Source: Deltaproteobacteria bacterium
Lineage (GTDB): Bacteria > UBA10199 > JACPAL01 > JAHFST01
Length of the DNA stretch: 64,000 nt
Reading direction: 5' to 3'
Assembly: GCA_023265625.1 (NCBI GenBank)
Contig: JAHFST010000001.1
Span: 332,005 to 396,004 of the forward strand
Notes under the pieces: model-generated
Database searches by the model: none
Seen by the model: the letters and a program-made list of their open reading frames with translations, nothing else
Told to the model about the DNA's origin: nothing
Translations under genes and position numbers: made by a program
Shown here: one piece after another, positions 14,654 through 21,464 of the stretch
Numbering within the stretch: the stretch's first letter is position 1
Layout of the letters: the number at the start of each line of letters is the position of its first letter

Positions 14654-15798
14654 ATTTTTCCGTTTATCATCATCCAACTGACCTGCTTGGCTCGCAACAC
14701 CATTTCATACGGATCGGTTACAGAGGCATCGCATGGTACCGCAATCAGATCCGCTTTTTTTCCGGGCGACAGACTGCCAATTTCCGTTTCCATCCGCAGG
14801 GCCTTCGCCCCATTTTGGGTGGCCATGGTCACCAGGTCTTGTGCGGCCAAATCGGGCCAGGTGATGCGCGCCAGGGCCAGCTCACGCAACATGCTGATCT
14901 CGTCGTTGCTCGCCAGGCTGTCGGTCCCCAGGGCCACGTTGATCCCTCGTTTTGTGAGTTCCTGCAAGGGAAAAGGCCGGTGTCCAAAAAACCGGTGACT
15001 CCCCGGGCAGTGGATAACACTCACATTTTGTTTGCGCAAGAGATCCATTTCGGCTGGGTTGAGGTAGTTGCCGTGGACGATGATGTTGGTTGGTAGGGGC
15101 GTATTGCCATACGCCCCCACGCCGTCCCGCTCCCGAACATATTCCGCCAAAGGCCCTGTCCCAGCACGCCACCATTGTTCCTCTTCCAAGGATTCCAGGA
15201 AATGGGTCGATACAGGAATCAATTTTTCCAAGATATTGGGATGAACCGCATATAGAGAATGGGGGGTGATCCAGGCGGCGATCCCGGCATCTTGTAGTGT
15301 GCGTTGCATTTCGTGTGCGGCTACGAGGCTGGCCCGGGCGCGATCCTCTGCTGACCCTAAGACCTCTAAAAAAAACACTGTGCGCAAAGGGGTCAAATGT
15401 AGGGGCGCCGCTTCAGCCGGAGGCTGATCCGTCTCTGGTGGATGCTGCGCCCCTATTCCCATATGATTGGCCAAGGTGGTAGTTCCACCGAGCAGCAATT
15501 GACGAATATTCTCTTGAAAGATGGCAGGTTGTGATGGCTCACAACCCATCAAGGCCTTGACCCACTGGGTAAATGAATTTCGCGGCAGTCCCTCTCTCTT
15601 GGGAAATTCCAAATGCGCGTGCGCATTGACCAATCCGGGTAGGAGAATTTGGTCTGTTAGTGAGACCCGAGCCCCTCGGTAATCTTGAAACTGCCGCTCC
15701 GGCCCCACCGCGATAATCCGTTCTCCCTCCAGCAGCACCGCCCCTAATGGCAACGGCGGAGAAGAAACCGGCAAAACCCAAGGGGCGGTGAGCAGCAT
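14626..15798 (-). CDS. mqnX: Amidohydrolase, probable aminofutalosine deaminase (MqnX), with two in-frame repeat insertions
   Basis: A 390-residue metal-dependent amidohydrolase of the COG0402 type: PGLVNAHAHLEFPK gives the HxH metal pair (His60, His62), with a later VHGNYLNP (His242), HCPGSHRFFGH and LGTDSLASNDE. The family deaminates nucleoside-like amines; the neighbours mqnL, menG, mqnM and mqnP make aminofutalosine the likely substrate. The start is the ATG of a TAATG overlap with the upstream lipoprotein gene. Two palindromic repeats are read through in frame, coding residues about 114-135 and 226-236 ([11 protein letters not shown]). Both fall between conserved motifs, so the enzyme may still work. 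Confidence 0.8.
   Translation of the reverse strand: MLLTAPWVLPVSSPPLPLGAVLLEGERIIAVGPERQFQDYRGARVSLTDQILLPGLVNAHAHLEFPKREGLPRNSFTQWVKALMGCEPSQPAIFQENIRQLLLGGTTTLANHMGIGAQHPPETDQPPAEAAPLHLTPLRTVFFLEVLGSAEDRARASLVAAHEMQRTLQDAGIAAWITPHSLYAVHPNILEKLIPVSTHFLESLEEEQWWRAGTGPLAEYVRERDGVGAYGNTPLPTNIIVHGNYLNPAEMDLLRKQNVSVIHCPGSHRFFGHRPFPLQELTKRGINVALGTDSLASNDEISMLRELALARITWPDLAAQDLVTMATQNGAKALRMETEIGSLSPGKKADLIAVPCDASVTDPYEMVLRAKQVSWMMINGKICILHCVIL
15093..15120. repeat. Class A palindromic element inside mqnX
   Basis: GTAGGGGCGTATTG followed by CCATACGCCCCCAC, a 28-bp copy with two departures from perfect symmetry. It is translated in frame as VGAYGNTPL in the mqnX product, between the catalytic barrel's helix and the VHGNYLNP motif. 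Confidence 0.88.
15398..15455. repeat. Longer palindromic element inside mqnX
   Basis: The ends TGTAGGGGCG and CGCCCCTA enclose a nested TTCAGCCGGAGGCTGA hairpin. The 58-bp element is read in frame as about 20 residues rich in Pro, Gln and Ala (AQHPPETDQPPAEAAP within it). A partial relic of the same inner sequence is at 8312-8351. Confidence 0.82.
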
Positions 15799-16904
15799 TA
15801 CCGACAAGCGGCCCATTCCTGCGGGATCGCCCAGCCCTTGGCCCAGACATGGCAAATTTTGTAGCAACCGCCTTCAACCGTTTCTCCCTTTCTGGAGACA
15901 TAACAGTCGATCATGCAGGCATCCCCGGGGCCGCAACGCTTGGCTAAGGCGTTCACTTCACAACGTTCCAGGGCATAGAGCGGCTTAAGAGATCCCTCAT
16001 CGCGCAGGCACCCAGTGGGTCGCGCTTTTTCAGGTGCGGGGGTGGGTGGGCTTTCCACCTCTTTTTTGACGACCGGGACTGCTTCTGGCTCAGGGATCGG
16101 AAGAGGGGCGGCGGGTTTTGGTTGCGAAGGAACGGTTTCTGCCGGCGAATGATGTTTTGCAATTCTTGTCTTCACAGGCTTGACCGGCTTGACGGCTTCT
16201 CGATTTTTATACTGGGCCACCAGCTTTTGGGAACATTCCTTGGTGGCTGTCCCGATCTCACCCCGGACCAACTGCCCGTCACCCGTCGACAAGTCCTTGA
16301 ACGTCGGCCGCGCCTGCTTCTCATCTTTCTCTTGATACGAACAAATCCCCTGCCAAAACACCTTTCCGGTGGAGGGCTGGAGTAAACGCGAACGGACCAT
16401 ATAGATAAAACGGTAATGACTCCAAGATGTCGGGTAATAGCTGTACTCCCAAACGATCGTCTTAAAATCCAAAACCAATGACTCACCGAACCGATGCTTC
16501 AAGTCCTTCATTTTATCCGTGCTCGCCGCCGCCTCCTCCCGAGGCCGGCCGGCCAAATCGGAATCGAGATTCTCGAGAAAGTTCTGCTTGATCGCCGTCG
16601 CCGGGTCCTCCAGGTGATAAGCCAACCGCAGTTTTTCCCCGTCGCTCTCTGCCCCCATGTAAGTTGCCGCCCCTCCGATTGCCCCACCCACTGCTCCGCC
16701 GAGTCCAGCTGAAATAAACATATTCCAAAATGCCTTTTTGGAACGCAATAACATAAACTTGGGCGCATCATACTGAACAACAAAGAGCTTGGCAGGCGGC
16801 TGATCCTTCAATGACTCAGGATTTAATGGAATGGGACGCATCGATGCACATGCCGAGGCAAGGAGAGAGATGCTGATCAGTAGGGCCAGTGAATAAGATT
16901 TCAT
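15798..16904 (-). CDS. Lipoprotein with Pro-rich linker and Cys-rich C-terminus
   Basis: A 368-residue protein with a lipoprotein signal (LLASAC). The N-terminal half has a glycine-rich helix (ISAGLGGAVGGAIGGAATYMG) that could insert in a membrane, then a mixed domain containing LVLDFKTIVWEYSYYPTSW. A Lys/Pro/Glu-rich linker follows (about residues 235-300). The last 70 residues contain eight or more cysteines (GCLRDEG, ERCEVNALAKRCGPGDACM, GGCYKICH), so a disulphide-stabilised periplasmic module is likely. I do not recognise the family. It heads the menaquinone operon and is joined to mqnX by a TAATG overlap, but may have no metabolic link. Confidence 0.7.
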   Translation of the reverse strand: MKSYSLALLISISLLASACASMRPIPLNPESLKDQPPAKLFVVQYDAPKFMLLRSKKAFWNMFISAGLGGAVGGAIGGAATYMGAESDGEKLRLAYHLEDPATAIKQNFLENLDSDLAGRPREEAAASTDKMKDLKHRFGESLVLDFKTIVWEYSYYPTSWSHYRFIYMVRSRLLQPSTGKVFWQGICSYQEKDEKQARPTFKDLSTGDGQLVRGEIGTATKECSQKLVAQYKNREAVKPVKPVKTRIAKHHSPAETVPSQPKPAAPLPIPEPEAVPVVKKEVESPPTPAPEKARPTGCLRDEGSLKPLYALERCEVNALAKRCGPGDACMIDCYVSRKGETVEGGCYKICHVWAKGWAIPQEWAACR

Positions 16905-17091
16905 ATCCGGTTCACACGTTCATGATTCACATGATTTCAGCCGCTTACTGACATTTTTCCAGACTGTCAAACCTTGATTGATTGGATATTAGCTCACAAT
17001 ATTTGTAAATCACCATCTGTTCAGCTCTGGGCCAAAGGAACTGCTGAGTTTTATCCTCAGATTGAGGTGAGCCGTATTGCAACTCTAACCA

Positions 17092-17120
17092 TTGATTTTG
17101 GGAACTTCTCATTATAATAG
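17092..17120 (+). promoter_or_regulatory. Possible sigma-70 promoter for the 17149 gene
   Basis: TTGATT (17092-17097) precedes TAATAG (17115-17120) by 17 bp, or an exact TATAAT (17113-17118) by 15 bp. A strong GGAGGAG ribosome binding site follows before the ATG. The spacing ambiguity keeps confidence low. Confidence 0.35.
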
Positions 17121-17148
17121 GGGTATCATTTAAACTGGAGGAGTCGTC

Positions 17149-17697
17149 ATGGGTGATAAAGGTGTCGGAGAAGTAGAAGTCAGATATCGTTTTAGTCCTA
17201 ATCCTTCGCTGTTGCGAAAGGTTTCAGTTCACCAAGACTCAAATTATAAAATTCACGATGTTGATTTATCTTTTCAATTGTACGTGGATACGAAAAGCTG
17301 GCCCGATTGGCTTCGTTATAGCGGTCCAAAAGTTTCGGCTTTTTACTCTCATACGAGTGGTAATTTTCGTAACAATGATTCTCATCGCGATCAGTTTGGA
17401 GGAAATGTTGGTTACCGTCAACGTTTCTGGGAAGTATTTTTTATTGAGGGTAATCTAGGATTCAGTAAATCGTACAACGTTCTGAATTTTGGAGGTGGAA
17501 CTATGCCGTATCGACAAGAATCGACGAATATGCACTACGACGGTAGCTTTGGAGTTGAATTATGTTTTGGGAGCCCAATTTGTGCGTCCGTAGGATTTGG
17601 TTATCAAGGGGACCACACCATTGCGGGTGAACCTGATTATATGAGCCAAGGCGTATTTGTGACTGGTGCTGTTGCAGTCCAATTGCCGGTCCCCTGA
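17149..17697 (+). CDS. Beta-strand-rich protein without signal peptide, distant paralog of the 25633 product
   Basis: A 182-residue protein with a clear ribosome binding site (GGAGGAG, 6-bp spacing). An in-frame stop lies 12 bp upstream, so no signal peptide is missing by misannotation. The sequence alternates polar and hydrophobic residues in a beta-barrel-like manner (RFWEVFFIEGNLGFSKSY, VLNFGGG, FGSPICASVGFGYQ). The middle resembles NFWGYVFMEGKGGIG and SLNFGRG in the protein encoded at 25633, and both begin MGD after the initiator region. It may be a truncated or specialised version of that protein. A fragment of a TSP3 gene follows directly. Function unknown. Confidence 0.6.
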   Translation: MGDKGVGEVEVRYRFSPNPSLLRKVSVHQDSNYKIHDVDLSFQLYVDTKSWPDWLRYSGPKVSAFYSHTSGNFRNNDSHRDQFGGNVGYRQRFWEVFFIEGNLGFSKSYNVLNFGGGTMPYRQESTNMHYDGSFGVELCFGSPICASVGFGYQGDHTIAGEPDYMSQGVFVTGAVAVQLPVP

Positions 17698-17719
17698 GTG
17701 TGGATACCAATTCTTGATT

Positions 17720-17917
17720 CCACGGCTGGTCGACACCGACGGGGATGGGACTCCGGATGGTCAGGAGGACAAAAGTAATAATGGCATTTGGGAATATGAC
17801 CTGAAAGAAATCAACCCCTTGAAGGCCGATTCTGATGGGGATGGTGTCAACGATAACGTCGATAATTGCCCAACCCTGGCTAACTCCGGTCAGGAGCCCT
17901 GGTTTTGTTCGCTCTAG
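17720..17917 (+). pseudogene. Stray copy of a TSP3-repeat gene 3' end
   Basis: The frame reads RLVDTDGDGTPDGQEDKSNN and continues to DNCPTLANSGQEPWFCSL before a TAG. It is almost identical, base for base, to 28359-28522 (about four differences across roughly 165 bp) and the match stops at the stop codon. No start codon or ribosome binding site precedes it, and the 17690-17720 junction mixes reading frames. It is best read as a duplicated or recombined tail of the gene at 26724. Confidence 0.8.
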
Positions 17918-17968
17918 CTCTGAAGTAATCGAGGCCCTTTTAAATTACATGAATTTTTAATAAATAAT

Positions 17969-17997
17969 TTGACATTATGTTGATTCTGGCCTATATT
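17969..17997 (+). promoter_or_regulatory. Sigma-70 promoter of the AbiEi-like gene
   Basis: TTGACA (17969-17974), a 17-bp spacer and TATATT (17992-17997), followed 21 bp later by the ATG with AGGAG. CCTAT and ATAGG repeats flank the -10 and could bind the regulator. This is the best sigma-70-like promoter in the window. Confidence 0.6.
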
Positions 17998-18018
17998 CAT
18001 ACATAGGCAGGAGTGGTT

Positions 18019-18618
18019 ATGCGTCTATCTCGGTCCCTAGAAAACTTAAAAGCCTTCTTAAAGCCCGGCCTGGTTTATCGGCGGCGGGATCTGGCGATGT
18101 TATCATCCAATGTTGATCGTCATCTGGCAGCATTGGTGCGTGACGGTTTTTTGAGGAAGCTTCAACAGGGGCTTTATGTCTGTCCCCAGAATACAGTTTT
18201 TGGTGAGGCTCCTCCGGATGAAGACGTGCTGCTTGAGGCCTTCTTAAATGACAACCATTTTGTTGTTTACAGCCCAAACGCCTTCAACAGTTTGGGGTTG
18301 GGTACCACTCAGCTCTATAACCGTAAGGTAGTTTTCAACCGCAAGCGCTCGGGCGAATTCAATCTGGGGGGACGGACCTATCTGTTTCATCGCTGGAGAG
18401 AGGCGCCCAAGGTGGTCACTCGGGAGTTTCTTGTTGTGGGACTTCTCAACCGCCTTCAGGAATTGGCGGAAGACAGGGGGCAGGTGATGGTTCGTCTACG
18501 GGAGAAGTTGTCGACGTTTAATAATCGCAAGTTGAGTGAGGCCGCAAATCGGTACGGGACCTATTCCACCCAACTCAAAATTAAGAAATTGATGGAGCGG
18601 CGCGTTTCGGTCGATTGA
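18019..18618 (+). CDS. AbiEi-like antitoxin / transcriptional regulator
   Basis: A 199-residue protein, start ATG 18019 with AGGAG spaced 7 bp (an in-frame GTG lies 6 bp upstream). The N-terminal winged helix (FLKPGLVYRRRDLAMLSSNV, then LVRDGFLRKLQQGLYVCP) is the AbiEi N-terminal domain pattern found in type IV antitoxins, and is followed by a region with VVYSPNAFNSLGLGTTQLYNR. AbiEi represses its operon and counteracts an AbiEii nucleotidyltransferase toxin encoded next to it. Here only a start-less relic follows, so this may be a lone regulator. It separates the TSP3 fragment from sequence resembling that after the 26724 gene. Confidence 0.7.
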   Translation: MRLSRSLENLKAFLKPGLVYRRRDLAMLSSNVDRHLAALVRDGFLRKLQQGLYVCPQNTVFGEAPPDEDVLLEAFLNDNHFVVYSPNAFNSLGLGTTQLYNRKVVFNRKRSGEFNLGGRTYLFHRWREAPKVVTREFLVVGLLNRLQELAEDRGQVMVRLREKLSTFNNRKLSEAANRYGTYSTQLKIKKLMERRVSVD

Positions 18619-18739
18619 GACCGGAGAGCGAGCATTATTTGAGCGGGAATATGTCAACACGAGGGCGCTCTACTTTCGTGGTCAGCCGCTTTTTGATGAT
18701 ATGCTCAAGAAGATAAATCGCCACCTTGACCGGCTTTAA
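18594..18739 (+). pseudogene. Start-less relic following the AbiEi-like gene
   Basis: A frame overlapping the 3' end of the antitoxin gene codes GAFRSIETGERALFEREYVN and continues through LYFRGQPLFDDMLKKINRHL to a TAA at 18739. A TGA closes the frame upstream and no ATG, GTG or TTG start precedes most of it. The sequence looks like a genuine protein C-terminus (alternating helices, good codon use). By position it may be the remains of the partner toxin gene; homology is not established. Confidence 0.5.
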
Positions 18740-18969
18740 GGTAAGCGCGGCATCAAAGTTCCTCCATCTTACCATAAAAATTATAATTTTCAGTCATTTT
18801 CCAAAGTAATGATTGGATGCGGCGGAGTTGTTCCATGTGGTCGGTGCGATGCTAGTGATGACACATCGAGTCACAAGAAGTTAAAAAAAATCCGCAACTT
18901 TTGATTCTCCTTGACGATGGTAGGCGTGAGTGGTTTGGATGGCACAAGCTTCAAGCTTGAGGAGATTTG
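18740..18969. other. Intergenic region with a motif shared with 28548-28565
   Basis: AAAGTTCCTCCATCTTAC at 18755-18772 matches 28548-28565 at 17 of 18 positions; both are followed by AT-rich sequence. The second copy lies 26 bp past the intact tail of the TSP3 gene. I see no gene here. A GGAGGAG-like ribosome binding site for the next gene is at its right end. Confidence 0.45.
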
Positions 18970-20271
18970 ATGCTCCTTCGTTACCTCGTTCTGGTCCTGT
19001 TTGGTGTTGCCCTCTCTTCCTGTGGCGAGCATACCAATATTGGACTCGATAATACTCCGTCGCCCGCGAAGGATCCCCCGATACCCGTTTCCAACACAAT
19101 GCAAGAGGCCCTGCAAGGGACCTGGTGTTATTACTCGGCGGCGAATAGTTATCCTTACTATTTGGGCTTGATCATCGATAAAGGCGAATTTACCGCTATA
19201 GAAGTTTATCGTAGCTATGTCTTGTCTGATGGAACGATCAACCAAACTTCGGGACCTAAACCTGGTTTTACCCCGATTAATGGTTCCATTGATGAAACAA
19301 ATGGCCTGGCATCAATCTCATTGGTGGGCCATCCGGGGGTGGATCTAACGGGTCTTAACAACCCTGCCCCTTTATTATTCAATGGCACCAGCAAAAATTA
19401 TATCAAGATGAGTTATGGTCCCAACAAGGTTGGGTTTTTCAAAAAAAACACTTCAGATCAGAGTGGCCTTTGTCCCGGATTATCGGTTGCGGCGAGTGAT
19501 TTGGCGAGACTTCCTCAAGCGGATGAAGATGGGGATGGGATCCCTGATTTCAAGGACAATTGCGCTTGGGTGGCAAACAAGGATCAAGTTGATGCCGATC
19601 AGGATGGTTGGGGAGATGTATGTCCCATCTGTAATGATACTCCTAATCTGGCCGCTTCTTGCTCGCCCGAGCCAGACTTGGATGGGGATGGGATTGAAGA
19701 CTCTCAAGATAACTGCCCGACGGTAGCGAATTCGGATCAAAAAGATACCGATAAAAATGGCATCGGAGATGTGTGCGAGGCATTCAATGGGTCCATTAAA
19801 GTGCCAGATGGGTTCTCTCTATACGGAACTGTTGAGGGGCAACCCATCCAAGTGGCCAAGGAAGACTCCGAGGTATCGATATCCGTCAATGATTGGAACG
19901 AGAACGGCATCATAGATAAAAATGAGAAACTCATTATCAAGCTGGAACAAGTGAATGTGAAGGGAGGCACAGCAGGTTCAACCATATCACTCTCCATGAA
20001 CCTCTACAGCGCCGGTTCTCTGACTACTGGTCACACTTACCTTTTGGAAGGACCGCTCGGGGGGAATGTCAAGATCACCTTTCCCAATCAAGAGGTGCAG
20101 GAGTTTCAGCCGTCATCGGTCGAGGTATACTTTACTTTTTTCACAGTTGATAAAAATGGAATGATTGCTGGTCAGTTTCGCATTGCCCTTCTGAAAGAGG
20201 GGAAAGCCGTCGGAGAACTGTCAGGCAATTTTAGTGAGAGTGTTGAATTTGTTAAGGTTGCAGCTCCATAG
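18970..20271 (+). CDS. Lipoprotein with TSP3 (thrombospondin type 3) calcium-binding repeats
   Basis: A 433-residue lipoprotein (signal ending LSSCGE). Residues about 40-175 form an uncharacterised domain with WCYYSAANSYPYYLGLIID. Residues about 180-265 carry two TSP3-like stretches (DEDGDGIPDFKDNC, DADQDGWGDVCP, DLDGDGIEDSQDNCPTVANS, DTDKNGIGDVC) whose Asp residues bind Ca2+ and whose cysteines pair. A beta-rich C-terminal domain follows (LIIKLEQVNVKGGTAGSTIS). It is probably tethered to the outer membrane. It is the first of six plus-strand genes that touch or overlap up to 28.3 kb. The ATG at 18970 has GAGGAG before it; TTG at 18967 is the alternative. Confidence 0.75.
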   Translation: MLLRYLVLVLFGVALSSCGEHTNIGLDNTPSPAKDPPIPVSNTMQEALQGTWCYYSAANSYPYYLGLIIDKGEFTAIEVYRSYVLSDGTINQTSGPKPGFTPINGSIDETNGLASISLVGHPGVDLTGLNNPAPLLFNGTSKNYIKMSYGPNKVGFFKKNTSDQSGLCPGLSVAASDLARLPQADEDGDGIPDFKDNCAWVANKDQVDADQDGWGDVCPICNDTPNLAASCSPEPDLDGDGIEDSQDNCPTVANSDQKDTDKNGIGDVCEAFNGSIKVPDGFSLYGTVEGQPIQVAKEDSEVSISVNDWNENGIIDKNEKLIIKLEQVNVKGGTAGSTISLSMNLYSAGSLTTGHTYLLEGPLGGNVKITFPNQEVQEFQPSSVEVYFTFFTVDKNGMIAGQFRIALLKEGKAVGELSGNFSESVEFVKVAAP

Positions 20272-20281
20272 GCTACACATA

Positions 20282-20875
20282 ATGATGAAAACTTTTATCA
20301 TACTGTTTTTTCTTTCTCTTTCTTCAAGCGTGCTTATGGCATCTTCGGCGGTGTCGCCTACCGTTGAGGAGTTGACCGCGGGAGCTGAAGAAATTGTTTA
20401 TGCGGAGGTCAAGAAGATTGTTTCCCATTTTGTGACTCTGAAAGATCAAGAAGAAAGAAGCATTTTTTACCGACAAAACCAAACCATTATTTCCGAGATC
20501 ACTGCGGATGTTGTGAAATCTTATAAAGGGAACCTGCGGGGTGTACTTGCTTTAGAGCAACCGGGTGGTTGCGTTTTGGATAAGTGCTTGGTTGTTTCGC
20601 TTTATCCGAATTTTCTCGTCGGCCAGAGAGTGATATTATTTTTGGAACGAAATGGCACCACTCATTTGCAAAGTATCATGGGAGAATATGGAAGATACAT
20701 CGTGGACGAAACGGGAAATGTGGTGCGGACAGGAGATTCAATAGAAAAATTTGAAAAACGGATTGCTAAGATTGTTCGTGTCCAAGACAAAAGAGATCCA
20801 TCATTTTTTTTGAGAAAAACTCAAACATGGCTTGGGGGTCTATCGGTGGATTTTTTTAGAAAACTAGCACCCTAA
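20282..20875 (+). CDS. Exported protein of unknown function
   Basis: A 197-residue protein with a signal peptide (KTFIILFFLSLSSSVLMASS). Start at ATG 20282 or the adjacent ATG at 20285; neither has a strong ribosome binding site, so coupling to the preceding gene is likely (10-bp gap). The mature protein holds LTAGAEEIVYAEVKKIV, ADVVKSYKGNLRG, LEQPGGCV and VGQRVILFLER. Similar short exported proteins with a GG segment and a GxRVxLFLE end are found beside metalloprotease genes in related bacteria, from family recollection rather than a search. The matrixin gene two genes downstream fits that pattern. Confidence 0.65.
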   Translation: MMKTFIILFFLSLSSSVLMASSAVSPTVEELTAGAEEIVYAEVKKIVSHFVTLKDQEERSIFYRQNQTIISEITADVVKSYKGNLRGVLALEQPGGCVLDKCLVVSLYPNFLVGQRVILFLERNGTTHLQSIMGEYGRYIVDETGNVVRTGDSIEKFEKRIAKIVRVQDKRDPSFFLRKTQTWLGGLSVDFFRKLAP

Positions 20876-20891
20876 TCTTGAGGAGGCGATC

Positions 20892-21464
20892 GTGATTCGC
20901 TCAAAAAAATACTTATTTCTTCATCTCTTGCTGGCGTTCCATTTTTTTGCCTGCACCAATGGCAATAGTCCCAAAGAAACGGTAAATATAACTGAGTCTC
21001 AATCAGCCCTGCAAGTGAGTGTCGCAAGTGGGTGCTTTATTCGCTACGAACGGTGTACGAATGGTTCCTGTTTATATGGATATGACTATTGTCTCTGTGC
21101 GCCATTCCATTGTCTAGCAAACCCCAATATGCCCCCTATACGTTGGGGAGCAGATAACGTGGGTGTTGATCCCGTCACTATTACACGGATCAGAACGGCG
21201 TTTGTTGATGTACTCGGTAAAGTGTTGCAAGCTGATGAATGTGACCTGAATTCTTTCATTCTGGAACCTCAAGACTCTATTCCCTTGCCGACCCCTTCAT
21301 GTTCGGCAACAGAAGAAGGTGAGCCGCCGGGCGCAGACTACCAGCCATCGGAAATTGACTTAAGGAAAAGTCTGTTAAAAGTTTCAGTTTTTTATCTTGA
21401 TGAAGAGGGGAAGGAAAGGGAAAGCTTTGTTTCAAATCCTCTTCAAATCGTTCAGGAGAATTAG
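20892..21464 (+). CDS. Cysteine-rich lipoprotein of unknown function
   Basis: A 190-residue protein with a GTG start preceded by GAGGAGG. The signal ends FHFFACTNG, a lipobox with Cys21. The next section is cysteine-rich (SGCFIRYERCTNGSCLYGYD, YCLCAPFHCLAN), followed by a domain with GVDPVTITRIRTAFVDVLGK. The last residues lead into the stop TAG, whose G is the first base of the next gene's GTG start (TAGTG). The tight spacing with the metalloprotease gene suggests a shared role at the cell surface, for example as an accessory or inhibitor; this is inference. Confidence 0.65.
   Translation: MIRSKKYLFLHLLLAFHFFACTNGNSPKETVNITESQSALQVSVASGCFIRYERCTNGSCLYGYDYCLCAPFHCLANPNMPPIRWGADNVGVDPVTITRIRTAFVDVLGKVLQADECDLNSFILEPQDSIPLPTPSCSATEEGEPPGADYQPSEIDLRKSLLKVSVFYLDEEGKERESFVSNPLQIVQEN

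Noticed and set aside
11071..15798. Ubiquinone biosynthesis cluster (UbiA, UbiX, UbiE, UbiD)
   Set aside because: The adjacent amidohydrolase, and mqnA and mqnC in the same window, point to the futalosine menaquinone pathway.
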